Of a stretch of DNA of 64,000 nt, positions 34,213 through 42,920 are shown in pieces. The first letter of the stretch is position 1. Each line of letters opens with the position of its first letter. Origin of the DNA: JACVRW01 sp963764665. GTDB taxonomy: Bacteria; Actinomycetota; Thermoleophilia; Solirubrobacterales; Thermoleophilaceae. The position numbers and the translations under genes are program-made. The stretch spans positions 1 to 64,000 of the forward strand of contig CAVXTL010000022.1 of assembly GCA_963764665.1 (NCBI GenBank), written 5' to 3'. A model generated the notes under the pieces. It was given only the letters and a program-made list of their open reading frames with translations, had not been told where the DNA came from and did no database searches.

Positions 34213-34251
34213 GTGGCGTCGGGGCGCTCCCTGATTCAGCTCCCTGATCTT
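34213..34251 (-). promoter_or_regulatory. Shared 39-bp promoter element, copy 1 (upstream of the NmrA-like gene)
   Basis: On the minus strand it begins AAGATCAGGGAGC and ends GCGCCCCGACGCCAC, with two direct ATCAGGGAGC repeats. It matches 37157-37195 at about 31 of 39 positions. It begins within the last base of the LuxR regulator stop codon and lies 75 bases before ATG 34137. Confidence 0.5.
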
Positions 34252-37097
34252 CAGGAGGAGAGCTCGTCGGCCAGCGCGCGCCCGAGCTCGCTTCGCCCCG
34301 CGATGTCGAGCTTCCGGTAGACGCGGCCGAGATGGGTCTCGACCGTCTTGCGGGTCACGAACAGCGCCTGCGCGATCTCGGGATTGCTCCGGCCCTCGGC
34401 CGCGAACTCCGCCACTCTGCGCTCGGAGGCGGTGAGCTGCTCGATACCGCTGGCATACGGGTCGCTCGACGTGCCGCCGGCCGCGCGCAATTCGGTGGCC
34501 GCCCGCTCCACCAGCGCCCGCGCGCCGCAACGATGGGCCAGATCGAGCCCCTCCTGAAGAGGTCCCCGGGCCTCCGATCTCAGGTTGGCGCGGCGCAGGG
34601 CGGCGCCCAGGTCGGTGAGCGCCCGGGCGTGCTCGAGCCTTGCCGGCGCCCCCTCGAGGAAGCCGGCGGCCTCACGCAGCCGGTCCACGCCCGGCTCTCC
34701 TCCCTCGACCAATCCGGCGGCGCGCAGCGCGATGCCGATGCCGCTGGCCGTCCCCCATCGCCGGGCCCGCTCGACGTCCTCTGCAGCCATGCGGCGCGCC
34801 GCCTCGTCGTCGCCCAGGGCAAGCAGCGCGAGTGACGCGTGCGACCGCCAGCGCGACGCCAGCGGGTTCGCACCCCCCCAGAGCGCGTCGTGGCGGCCGT
34901 ACTCGACCATGTCGTCGAGTCCCTCGCGCGTCCGGCCCTGAGCGAGACGCAGCAGGCTCCGCGCCTCCAGCAGGGCGTTGCTCGCCATGCCGGGGGGAAT
35001 GTCCGCGCCGAAGCCGCTCTCGCGCAGCTGCCGTTCGGCGGCGTCGATCTCGCCGCCCTCGATCAGGGCCTCGATCAGGAGGGCCAGGGCGAACCTGGTC
35101 CCGAGCTGGATGTCGTGGGCGGTGAGCAGCTCCAGCGCCGTGCGCGCGTCGGCCTCCGCGGGTGCCATCGCGCCCCGCCGCAACGAGACCCAGCCTCGGT
35201 GGACGAGCACGAAGGCCTGCGCCGGGATCGAGGCCCGGGTCTCGGCATCCGCGAGCATCCGCTCGAGGCACACGTCGGCGAGATCGAGCGCATCCGTGGC
35301 CAGCAGACCGGTCACGAGCAGGTAGAGCGTTCCGGCCACGTCGAGCTCCTGCTCGCCGAGCAGGCGCCGGCCCCGGAGGCCACCCTCGATGTGCGCCGCC
35401 GCCTCGGCGCCCGACTCGCTCGCCCGCGCGCGCTCGAAGGCGAGGCTCGCCAGCACCAGACGCTCACCCGGCGTAGCGCCCGGGAGGTCGGCGTAGCGCT
35501 CGAGCCGTGCCGCCACCGGCGCTCGGGTCTCGAGGCTCCCCTGCTGGGCGTAGCCCGCGCGGTCCGCCTCGAGGAGAAGCGTCAGCTCCCGGTTCTGGCC
35601 CTCGAGCACGTCGATCGCCGAGCCGATCGCCTCCACCGCGCGGTCCGCGGACCCCGACCAGGTGAGGGCGCCACCCAGCAGGCGCACCGACGAGGCCAGC
35701 AGCTCCGGCTCCCCGGTGAGCCCGGCCAGCGCCGTGAGCTCTTCCACCGCCGCCTCCGGCGTACCGAGGCGGAGCTTCGCCGAGCTCAGCTCCAGCAGCA
35801 CAACGCTCCGCGATGCCGGCGGCGGGGGCTCCGCCAGCGCCCGGCCGAGCCACGCGACCGCGGCCGCCGGCGCTCCGCACCTCAGCGAGTTCGCCGCCAC
35901 GCGGCGCAGGAGCTCGACGCGCCCGGCGTCGCCCACCGGCTCCGCGGCGGCGATCTGGGCCGCGATCCGCTCCTCGGAGGCCCCTCGTTCCGTGAGGATC
36001 TCGGCCGCTCGTGCGTGCGCCTCGGCGCGTTCGTGCGAGCCGATGTCGGCGTAGACGGCCTCACGGACGATCGGATGCGCGAACTCGAGGCCCTCGGCGC
36101 CCTTCTCGATCCCCACCGTCGCCAGAAGGTCGGCGGCGTGGGTGGCCTCGTCCTCCGGTAGCTCGGCCAGCCGAGCCGCTTCGGGGAGGCCGGCGCCGTC
36201 CCCGAGCACCGCCACGGCGCGGATCAATGCGGTCGCCGCGGCGGGCCGCTCGGAGAGCCGCAGCAGCACCGCCTCGGCCACGGCCGCGGGCCCGATTCCC
36301 CGCGCGCGCTCGGCCCCGGCGGCGTCGGGCGAGATCCTGCGCTCGCTCACCTCTCGCAGCAGCGCCTCGAGAAAGAACGGGTTGCCGCCGGTGGCCTCAC
36401 GGCAGGCAGTGGCGAACTCGGGCGCCACCTCGGTCTCGAGCCTGCGCTTGCAGAGGGTCGCGGTGGCCCCGGTGCTCAGGGGCCGGGGCCGCAGGACGGT
36501 GGTCTCGGCGGCGGCGGCCAGGCGAGCCAGATCTGCCGTCATGTCCTCACCGCCGCGGGTGGATGCGAGCACGGCGAGCGGGAGACCGTCGAGTCGCGGC
36601 GCCAGGTAGTTGAAGAACCGCAGCGACTCGGCGTCGGACCAGTGGATGTCGTCGACCGCGAGCGCCACCGGGCGCTCGTCGGCGATGTTGTTGACCAGCC
36701 AGTAGAGCCCGTGCAGCATCGAGAACGCGCGATCGGCGGAGGGAAGCGCCGCCGGATCGCCGGTAAGCGCGAACAGCGGCTTCGAGAGCGCCGCGGCGCC
36801 GTCGAACAGGCGGTCGCGCTCCGCCTCGGGCAGCTTCGCGACGGCGGGCTCGAGCAGCTGCCGGACCGAGCCGTAGGCGAAGTCGCGCTCGAGCTCGGTG
36901 GCCCGCGCGCGCAGGCACGCGAAGCCCGCGTCCGCGGCTCTGTCCACCGCGGCCCTCAGCAGGCTGGTCTTGCCGAGCCCGGCCGATCCCTGGATGAGGA
37001 CCACGTGGCCCTGTCCCTCCTGTGCCGCCGCCAGCGCATCGCCGAGCTCGCGGAGCTCGCCCTCACGCTCGAGCAGTGTTGTCGCGCTCCTGGCCAC
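34251..37097 (-). CDS. Large ATP-binding LuxR family transcriptional regulator
   Basis: This 948-residue protein has an N-terminal AAA/NB-ARC-like ATPase with Walker A GSAGLGKTS at 37-45 and Walker B VALAVDDIHWSDAES. A long alpha-helical (TPR-like) middle follows, and a C-terminal LuxR HTH (LTASERRVAEFAAEGRSNPEI, TRKTVETHLGRVYRKL) occupies the last 60 residues. This is the LAL/MalT-like class: ATP and an effector trigger oligomerisation and activation at direct-repeat sites. ATG 37097 is the first codon of the conserved start ARSATTLLEREGEL. The genes on both sides, NmrA-like and sigma/cupin, share a 39-bp promoter element, so they are likely targets. Confidence 0.9.
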   Translation of the reverse strand: MARSATTLLEREGELRELGDALAAAQEGQGHVVLIQGSAGLGKTSLLRAAVDRAADAGFACLRARATELERDFAYGSVRQLLEPAVAKLPEAERDRLFDGAAALSKPLFALTGDPAALPSADRAFSMLHGLYWLVNNIADERPVALAVDDIHWSDAESLRFFNYLAPRLDGLPLAVLASTRGGEDMTADLARLAAAAETTVLRPRPLSTGATATLCKRRLETEVAPEFATACREATGGNPFFLEALLREVSERRISPDAAGAERARGIGPAAVAEAVLLRLSERPAAATALIRAVAVLGDGAGLPEAARLAELPEDEATHAADLLATVGIEKGAEGLEFAHPIVREAVYADIGSHERAEAHARAAEILTERGASEERIAAQIAAAEPVGDAGRVELLRRVAANSLRCGAPAAAVAWLGRALAEPPPPASRSVVLLELSSAKLRLGTPEAAVEELTALAGLTGEPELLASSVRLLGGALTWSGSADRAVEAIGSAIDVLEGQNRELTLLLEADRAGYAQQGSLETRAPVAARLERYADLPGATPGERLVLASLAFERARASESGAEAAAHIEGGLRGRRLLGEQELDVAGTLYLLVTGLLATDALDLADVCLERMLADAETRASIPAQAFVLVHRGWVSLRRGAMAPAEADARTALELLTAHDIQLGTRFALALLIEALIEGGEIDAAERQLRESGFGADIPPGMASNALLEARSLLRLAQGRTREGLDDMVEYGRHDALWGGANPLASRWRSHASLALLALGDDEAARRMAAEDVERARRWGTASGIGIALRAAGLVEGGEPGVDRLREAAGFLEGAPARLEHARALTDLGAALRRANLRSEARGPLQEGLDLAHRCGARALVERAATELRAAGGTSSDPYASGIEQLTASERRVAEFAAEGRSNPEIAQALFVTRKTVETHLGRVYRKLDIAGRSELGRALADELSS

Positions 37098-37156
37098 GGC
37101 AGTCCAAACCCCCCGGGGTCGGCGGGGTCACCTTATCTGGGGACAACGCGCCGCCG

Positions 37157-37195
37157 AAGATCAGGGAACCGGATCGGGGAGCTCCCCGATGCGGG
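37157..37195 (+). promoter_or_regulatory. Shared 39-bp promoter element, copy 2 (upstream of the sigma-factor gene)
   Basis: Begins AAGATCAGGGAACC and contains ATCGGGGAGCTCCCCGAT, a perfect 18-base palindrome at 37173-37190. It aligns with copy 1 without gaps. It lies between the divergent LuxR regulator (ATG 37097) and the sigma gene (ATG 37226), so it could also give autoregulation. Confidence 0.5.
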
Positions 37196-37211
37196 TCGAG
37201 GGACCTGGCCG

Positions 37212-37217
37212 TAGCGT
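37212..37217 (+). promoter_or_regulatory. Putative -10 hexamer for the sigma-factor gene
   Basis: TAGCGT lies 22 bases after the CCCCGA of the shared element and nine bases before ATG 37226. Transcription would begin at or next to the start codon, that is, a nearly leaderless mRNA; no ribosome binding site is visible. Confidence 0.35.
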
Positions 37218-37225
37218 CGGCCGGG

Positions 37226-37867
37226 ATGACCGACACAGCCTTCTCAGATCTCGCAGACCCCTACCGGCGCGAGCTGCAGGCGCATTGCCGCCGGATGCTC
37301 GGTTCGCTCGAGGACCCCGAGGACATGGTTCAGGAGACGTTCCTGCGCGCCTGGCGCAGCCGCGCCACCTACCAGGGCAAGGCCTCGTTCCGGGCCTGGC
37401 TCTACCGGATCGCGACCAATGTCTGCCTCGATGCGATCAAGCGGCGGCGCTACCCGGCGCCGCTGGCGGACTGGGACCGCGCGCTCGAGGAGATCGCGGG
37501 CACCGACGCCGAGCCGGAAGCCGAGGCGTTCGCGCACGAGACGTTCGAGCTCGCGTTTCTGGCGGCGATCCGCCACCTGACCCCGACGCAGCGGTCGGTT
37601 CTGATGCTGCGCGGCGTGGCGGGTCTGTCGGCTAAGGACTCCGCGGCGCTGCTCGACTCCAGCGTCGCGGCTGTGAACAGCAACCTCCAGCGGGCGCGCC
37701 GGACCCTGAAGGACCGCCTCCCCCGCCAGCGGCTCGAGTGGACGCGCGGGTCGGAGGCCAGCGATGAGGAGCGTGCCCTGCTCGAGTGCTATCTGGACGC
37801 GATCGAGCACGCCGACGCCGACAAGTTCGTCGCGATGCTGTGCGAGACCTCGATGGCGCATGGTTAG
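37226..37867 (+). CDS. ECF RNA polymerase sigma factor with a truncated SnoaL-like tail
   Basis: A 213-residue sigma-70 family factor. Region 2 has LEDPEDMVQETFLRAWR and FRAWLYRIATNVCLDAIKRR; region 4 has LTPTQRSVLMLRGVAGLSAK and AAVNSNLQRARRTLKDRL. After region 4 the protein starts a SnoaL-like extension (LLECYLDAIEHADADKFVAML) but stops after about 30 residues, whereas SigG/ECF41-type relatives carry a full domain of about 110 residues that tunes activity. The stop at 37867 overlaps the cupin gene start at 37860. ATG 37226 follows a putative -10 box so closely that the mRNA may be leaderless. No anti-sigma gene is adjacent. Confidence 0.85.
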   Translation: MTDTAFSDLADPYRRELQAHCRRMLGSLEDPEDMVQETFLRAWRSRATYQGKASFRAWLYRIATNVCLDAIKRRRYPAPLADWDRALEEIAGTDAEPEAEAFAHETFELAFLAAIRHLTPTQRSVLMLRGVAGLSAKDSAALLDSSVAAVNSNLQRARRTLKDRLPRQRLEWTRGSEASDEERALLECYLDAIEHADADKFVAMLCETSMAHG

Positions 37868-38402
37868 GCCGGGCGATCAGCTCGTCAATCCCGCCACCGG
37901 ATTGCGCACCGTGTTCCGAGAGACCGCCGCGTGCACCGGCGGGGAGCTGCTGCAGGTGGACTGGATCGGGGCTCCCGGTTGGACCACCGGACCCGACCAC
38001 GTCCACGCACGCCAGGAGGAGCGCTTCGAGGTCCTCTGCGGCCGGCTGGGGCTGCGCGTGGACGGCGTCGAGGTCGTGCACGGCCCGGGCGACGTGATCG
38101 TGGCCCCGGCAGGAGCGCCGCACGCGGCCTGGAACGCCGGCGGCGAGGAGGTCCACGTCCTGGTGGACTTCCGCCCGGCCCTCAGGACCGAGGTCGCGTT
38201 CGAGACGCTCGCCACCCTCGCGCGCGACGGCAAGACCAACCGCATCGGCGTCCCGAGGAACCCGTTGCGGCTGGCGCTCATCCTGCGCCACTTCGAGGAC
38301 GAGATCCATCTCGCCCGCCCGCCGCTGGCCGTTCAGCGCCTGATCTTCGGGGCGCTTGCCCGGGTCGGCAGGCTGTTCGGCTACCGGGCCGAGTACCCGT
38401 AG
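37860..38402 (+). CDS. Cupin domain-containing protein
   Basis: This 180-residue protein starts at ATG 37860, overlapping the sigma gene by eight bases. It has a single cupin barrel: GPDHVHARQEERFEVLCGRL (motif 1 with His, His, Glu) and GAPHAAWNAGGEEVHVLVDF (motif 2 with a His). A C-terminal helical extension (NPLRLALILRHFEDEIHLARP) follows, usual for stand-alone cupins of this type. The metal site suggests a dioxygenase, isomerase or small-molecule sensor; the ligand is unknown. Overlap with the sigma gene, in the place where its SnoaL domain would be encoded, suggests the two act together, perhaps as sensor and effector. Confidence 0.85.
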   Translation: MVRPGDQLVNPATGLRTVFRETAACTGGELLQVDWIGAPGWTTGPDHVHARQEERFEVLCGRLGLRVDGVEVVHGPGDVIVAPAGAPHAAWNAGGEEVHVLVDFRPALRTEVAFETLATLARDGKTNRIGVPRNPLRLALILRHFEDEIHLARPPLAVQRLIFGALARVGRLFGYRAEYP

Positions 38403-38406
38403 CCGG

Positions 38407-39465
38407 CTACCCGGCGGGTCCGCGCCGGATCATGCCGCTCCGCTCGACCCCGCCCGCGCCCAGCGGGACGCTGTAGAGGTCGCCGTCGCGGGCGAGCCAG
38501 AGCGGTCCCGTGAAGCGCTGTGCGGCGTCGCCGAGGAACGGGCCCTCGAGCCCCTTCAGCGGAAGCGGCGGCACGATGTGGGTCAGGACGAGGGCTCCCA
38601 CACCGGCCTCGCGGGCCGCGTCGGCCGCCTCCTGCGGACTGGCGTGGTAGTCGGGGAGGTCGGAGAAGATCTTGGCCCGCGCCGGCAGCCCCGCCTTGCG
38701 CGCCGCGTCCTCGGCCAGGCGGAGCAGCTCGCGGGACAGGGCGTCGTGGATGAGCAGGTCCGCACCCCGGGCCACGCGGACCAGAACCGGGGTGAGGGCG
38801 GTGTCGCCGCTCACCACGAGGCTCCGGCCCTTGTAGTCGAAGCGGAAACCCACGGCCGGCTCGGCCGGCGAATGGTCGACCGTGAACGCCGTGATCGTGA
38901 GGTCGTCGTCCTGCAGGACCACGCGGGAGTCGCCGCCCTCGGGCATGGCGAACGGCTCGGCCGTCAGGCCGGCACCGGACGACGGCAGGATGGCCTCGCC
39001 GTGGTGGGCGGTGCGGTAGCCGGAGTCCAGCGCGTACGCCTCGTTGTAGCCCGCCACCACACGCTCCACTCCGGGAGGCCCGAGCACCCGCATCGGCGCC
39101 GCGGCGCCGGTGGCGGCCCAGCGCTGGATGGCCAGGCTGCCCAGCCCGCCGATGTGGTCGGAGTGGAAGTGGGTCAGCAGCACGGCCTCGATGTGCTGGG
39201 GCCCGATCTGCATGCGGTTGAGCGTCTCGGTGGCTCCCTCCCCGGCGTCGACGATGAACACGCGCCGTCCGGCGATTACCGCCACGGAGGGGTTTCCGCG
39301 CTTTGGATCCGGAAGCGGCGACCCGGCCCCGACGATCGCCGCATGGAGGCCGTCGGGGAGATCGGCCACCGGATCGGCGGCCATCCGTGAGGGCAGCGTG
39401 CGCTTGACCGCGGTCAGGGCGAGGCGGCCGCGCAGCGCTGAGAGCATCGTCACCGGCCAGACCAT
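38407..39465 (-). CDS. MBL-fold metallo-hydrolase (RNase Z-like)
   Basis: This 352-residue protein shows the metallo-beta-lactamase motifs: VFIVDAGEGATETL, LLTHFHSDHIGGLGSLA (HxHxDH), VDHSP, LVVSGDTALTP and a final LTHIVPP. The arrangement, with an N-terminal VGAGSPLPDPKRGNPS, follows the RNase Z / arylsulfatase branch. It probably hydrolyses a phosphodiester, sulfate or lactone bond using two zinc ions. There is a hydrophobic or basic N-terminus but no convincing signal peptide. It is convergent with the cupin gene and divergent from the GH3 gene. Confidence 0.87.
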   Translation of the reverse strand: MVWPVTMLSALRGRLALTAVKRTLPSRMAADPVADLPDGLHAAIVGAGSPLPDPKRGNPSVAVIAGRRVFIVDAGEGATETLNRMQIGPQHIEAVLLTHFHSDHIGGLGSLAIQRWAATGAAAPMRVLGPPGVERVVAGYNEAYALDSGYRTAHHGEAILPSSGAGLTAEPFAMPEGGDSRVVLQDDDLTITAFTVDHSPAEPAVGFRFDYKGRSLVVSGDTALTPVLVRVARGADLLIHDALSRELLRLAEDAARKAGLPARAKIFSDLPDYHASPQEAADAAREAGVGALVLTHIVPPLPLKGLEGPFLGDAAQRFTGPLWLARDGDLYSVPLGAGGVERSGMIRRGPAG

Positions 39466-39511
39466 ATCCCTCGCGTTACCCCCGGTCGTGTACGGGTATC
39501 GAGGGAGAGAG

Positions 39512-41449
39512 ATGTCGGTACGAGGATTGCGTCGAGCGCGGCTCGCCGTCGCCGCCGTGGCGGCGCTGGTCGTCGCGGGAGCGCTCGCGGGCGGATCGGC
39601 AGCCCGTGAAGCACGCCCCTACGAGAACGCCGACCTATCGGTTCGCGCGCGCGTGTCCGACCTCCTGTCGCGCATGACCCTCGAGGAGAAGGTCGGGCAG
39701 ATGACCCAGACCGAGCGCGGCTCGGTGTACGACGACGCCACTCCGATCACGACCTGGAAGGTCGGCAGCGTCCTGTCCGGCGGCGGCTCCGTGCCCACGC
39801 CCAACACTCCGAAGGCATGGGCCGACATGGTGGACCGCTTCCAGCGAGCGGCGCTCGCCACGCGGCTCCGCATCCCGATCGTCTACGGGATCGACTCGGT
39901 CCACGGCGACGGCAACATGCTCGGCGCGACGGTCTTCCCCCACAACATCGGGCTGGGCGCAACGCGCGACCCCGACTTGGCGCGAAAGGCCGCGCACGTG
40001 ACCGCCGAGGAGACGCGCGCCAGCGGTCCGCAGTGGACGTTCGCGCCGTGCGTGTGCGTGGCACTCGACGACCGCTGGGGCAGGACCTACGAGAGCTTCG
40101 GCGAGGACCCCCGGCTGGTGGCGCGGTTCGAGAAGGCGATCGACGGATTCCAGGGACCGCCCGGCCACCTGGACGACCGCGACCGCGTCCTGGCCACGGC
40201 CAAGCACTACGCAGGCGACGGTGACGCCGACTACGGCACCAGCACGAACGTCGACGGCTACACGATCGATCAGGGCATCGCGGTCACGAGCCGCAGGGCC
40301 TTCTGGCGCAACTCGCTGTCGCCGTACGTGCCCGCGGTGCGACGGCACAAGGTGGGCAGCGTGATGCCCTCGTACTCGAGCGTGGACTGGACCGAGGACG
40401 GCCTGGGCAACCCGATCCGGATGCATGCCAACCGGGAGCTGATCTCCGGGCTGCTCAAGGGGAAGCTCGGCTTCCGCGGCTTCGTCGTCAGCGACTGGCA
40501 GGGCATCCACCACATCCCCGGCGACTGGGCGACTCAGGTGCGCACCTCCGTGAACGCCGGAATCGACATGTTCATGGAGCCGACCGCCTATCAGAGCTTC
40601 GAGACCACGCTGCTCGCCGAGGTGAACGCCGGCCGCGTGTCGATGAATCGCATCGACGACGCCGTGCGCCGGATCCTCAGGAAGAAGTTCGAGCTCGGCC
40701 TGTTCGAGCACCCGTTCACCGACCGGACCCGGATCGCCGAGATCGGCTCGCGCGCTCACCGTGCGCTGGCACGCCGTGCGGTGGCCAAGTCCCAGGTCCT
40801 GCTCAAGAACCGCCACAGGACGCTGCCGCTGCGACCGGGCCGCCACGTGTACGTGGCCGGCTCGAACGCCGACGACATCGGCAACCAGGCCGGCGGGTGG
40901 ACGCTCAGCTGGCAGGGGGGCTCGACTGACGAGATCCCCGGCACCACGATCCTCGACGGGATTCGTGCGGCCGTGCGCGGCGGGAACGTGACGCACAGCG
41001 CCGACGCCTCGGCGCCGGTGCCGGAGGGCTCCGTGGGCGTCGTGGTCGTGGGAGAGACGCCATACGCCGAGGGATTCGGCGACGTCGGCGGTCCGCAGTG
41101 GTCGGACGACGGCGTGCCCCGTCCGGTCAAGGACATGCAGCTGTCCGCCGCCGACAGGCTCGCGGTCGACCGCGTCTGCGAGGCCGCCGCCCGGTGCGTC
41201 GTGATCGTGGTCTCGGGCCGCCCGCTGATCATCGAGCGTGCGCAGCTCGACGACATCGACGCTCTCGTGGCGGCCTGGCTCCCGGGCAGCGAGGGCGCCG
41301 GGGTGGCCGACACGCTCTTCGGCCGGCGGCCGTTCACCGGCAAGCTCCCGGTGAGCTGGCCGAGGACACTCGCACAGGAGCCGATCAACGTGGGCGACCG
41401 CGACTACGACCCGCTGTATCCGTTCGGCTGGGGGCTGCGCACCCGCTAG
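39512..41449 (+). CDS. Secreted glycoside hydrolase family 3 (beta-glucosidase-like)
   Basis: This 645-residue protein starts at ATG 39512 behind GAGGGAGAG, with a signal peptide (RLAVAAVAALVVAGALAGG). The GH3 N-terminal barrel has MTLEEKVGQMTQ, IPIVYGIDSVHG, ATAKHYAGDGDADYG (substrate-binding KHYAGD) and FRGFVVSDWQGI with catalytic Asp 328. The C-terminal sandwich domain has VLLKNRHRTLPL, GGWTLSWQG, and LIIERAQLDDIDALVAAWLPGSEG. The length and order match exo-beta-glucosidases that release glucose from oligosaccharides outside the cell. It stands alone. Confidence 0.93.
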   Translation: MSVRGLRRARLAVAAVAALVVAGALAGGSAAREARPYENADLSVRARVSDLLSRMTLEEKVGQMTQTERGSVYDDATPITTWKVGSVLSGGGSVPTPNTPKAWADMVDRFQRAALATRLRIPIVYGIDSVHGDGNMLGATVFPHNIGLGATRDPDLARKAAHVTAEETRASGPQWTFAPCVCVALDDRWGRTYESFGEDPRLVARFEKAIDGFQGPPGHLDDRDRVLATAKHYAGDGDADYGTSTNVDGYTIDQGIAVTSRRAFWRNSLSPYVPAVRRHKVGSVMPSYSSVDWTEDGLGNPIRMHANRELISGLLKGKLGFRGFVVSDWQGIHHIPGDWATQVRTSVNAGIDMFMEPTAYQSFETTLLAEVNAGRVSMNRIDDAVRRILRKKFELGLFEHPFTDRTRIAEIGSRAHRALARRAVAKSQVLLKNRHRTLPLRPGRHVYVAGSNADDIGNQAGGWTLSWQGGSTDEIPGTTILDGIRAAVRGGNVTHSADASAPVPEGSVGVVVVGETPYAEGFGDVGGPQWSDDGVPRPVKDMQLSAADRLAVDRVCEAAARCVVIVVSGRPLIIERAQLDDIDALVAAWLPGSEGAGVADTLFGRRPFTGKLPVSWPRTLAQEPINVGDRDYDPLYPFGWGLRTR

Positions 41450-41796
41450 TCGAGCGAGTCGTCGATCCCGGCCGCGCTGAGGGCCGCCAGGAAGTCGGGG
41501 CAGGCGTGCAGCTCGCTCAGCCTGCCGCCGCGGAACCTGAATACGTGGAACAGCTTCTCCCCCGCCGCGGTCACCGCGGCAATCACCACCTCGGGCCCGG
41601 CGTCGACCAGGCCGTCGATCTCGAATATCCAGCGATCGGGCTCGTCGAGCGCCTCCTGCAGCCGGCGCTCGCCAGGGTCCGGGAGGCCGTAGACGACCGC
41701 GTCCGGGCAGCTGAGCTCGAGAGCGCCGTCGATGTCCCCCTCGTTGAGGGTCTTGTTCAGCCGTACTGCCAGTTCAGGAGCACGTGGTTCGCTCAA
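41446..41796 (-). CDS. SnoaL-like (NTF2-fold) small protein
   Basis: About 116 residues from TTG 41796 (start inferred; AGGAA lies upstream). The sequence RLNKTLNEGDIDGALELSCPDAV, RWIFEIDGLVDAGPEVVIAAVTAAG, FHVFRFRGGRLSELHACPDFLAAL has the cone-shaped NTF2/SnoaL pattern, used by isomerases, polyketide cyclases and ligand-binding proteins. No catalytic residue can be assigned. Its stop is next to the GH3 stop (convergent); its start faces the secreted protein gene at 41833. Confidence 0.65.
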   Translation of the reverse strand: MSEPRAPELAVRLNKTLNEGDIDGALELSCPDAVVYGLPDPGERRLQEALDEPDRWIFEIDGLVDAGPEVVIAAVTAAGEKLFHVFRFRGGRLSELHACPDFLAALSAAGIDDSLD

Positions 41797-41832
41797 CAGT
41801 TCCTGATCATAGGAGGGAGGTAGGTTGCCTGC

Positions 41833-42915
41833 ATGCACCGGATCGCCGTGACCCTCGCGGTCGTCTCGCTCGCGCTGCTCGCCAACAGCGCCGCTGCCGT
41901 GGCGAAGCCCGTCCACCTACGTGGAACCGCGTACGAGTTCAACAACGTCGACACGCTCCTCCGCGGGGCCACGATCCGGGTGGCGGAGTACCCGCGCCTC
42001 CGCGCGAAGACCAAGGCCGACGGCACGTACGACCTCGCCGTTCCCGACCACGCGCGCGTGACGCCGTACATCGTGGCCGCGGGCTACAACACGGTCTACC
42101 TCCAGACGTTCCGGACCAACGGCGAGGACCTCCACCGCGTGAACTTCCAGACGCCCACGAACGGCATCTACCGCGCGCTGGCCGCCCTACTCAGCGTGCC
42201 GCTCGACGCCGACGGCAAGATCCGACAGTGCGCGATCGTCTCCACGTTCAGCACCAGGAACGTGCGCGACCTCGGGTTTCGGCAATTCACCGGGTACGGC
42301 GCACACGGCGTGGCCGGCGCCACGGCCTTCGCCACTCCGACGCTGCCGGCGCCGATCTACTTCAACGACGACGTGATCCCGGACCCGGCGCAGCCGCTCT
42401 CCTCGATCGACGGCGGAGTCATCTGGACCGGCGTGCCCACCGGCGTCTACAGGCTGCGTGCACGGCACCCCTCCACGCGCTTCGCGAGCTTCGTGGCCAC
42501 CTGCAGGCCGGGCCGCGTGATCAACGCCAACCCGCCCTGGGGCTTTCACGAACAAGGCCTGCCCATGCCCGCGACCCTGACGACCCGCTGGGTGGGGGTC
42601 GGTGGCGAGGCGCAGCTCCGCCGGCTCCGCGTATCCAAGCTGCCGCCGGGCGCTCGCGTGCGAATCAGCTGTGCCGGCCCGGATTGCTCCTTCAGGCGAC
42701 GGACGGTCTCGACGCCGGGCGGGGGCAAGCTCGACGTGCTGGACGCGCTCGGCCTCGCGCCGCCGTTCCTTCGCGCCCGCCAGCACATCGACGTGCTGGT
42801 CACGGCCCACGCCTACGACGGCAAGCTCATCCGCTGGCGGTTGCGCAAGACGGGTCGGCTGCGGTGGTCCACGCTCTGTGTGCCGCTCGGCAACACCAAG
42901 CCGCGGCGCTGCTGA
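41833..42915 (+). CDS. Secreted protein of unknown function with carboxypeptidase-regulatory-like N-terminal domain
   Basis: This 360-residue protein has GGAGGGAGG upstream of ATG 41833 and a signal peptide (VTLAVVSLALLANSAAAVA). The first domain (HLRGTAYEFNNVDTLLRGAT, TKADGTYDLAVPDHARV, AAGYNTVYLQTF) is a CarboxypepD_reg-like beta-sandwich. The middle is unassigned and has paired Cys (IRQCAIV, FVATCRPG). The C-terminal part (LRVSKLPPGARVRISCAGPDCSFRRR) resembles a small domain repeatedly found in secreted Solirubrobacter-type proteins. A surface or matrix role is likely; no enzyme motif is seen. Confidence 0.75.
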   Translation: MHRIAVTLAVVSLALLANSAAAVAKPVHLRGTAYEFNNVDTLLRGATIRVAEYPRLRAKTKADGTYDLAVPDHARVTPYIVAAGYNTVYLQTFRTNGEDLHRVNFQTPTNGIYRALAALLSVPLDADGKIRQCAIVSTFSTRNVRDLGFRQFTGYGAHGVAGATAFATPTLPAPIYFNDDVIPDPAQPLSSIDGGVIWTGVPTGVYRLRARHPSTRFASFVATCRPGRVINANPPWGFHEQGLPMPATLTTRWVGVGGEAQLRRLRVSKLPPGARVRISCAGPDCSFRRRTVSTPGGGKLDVLDALGLAPPFLRARQHIDVLVTAHAYDGKLIRWRLRKTGRLRWSTLCVPLGNTKPRRC

Positions 42916-42920
42916 GAGCG

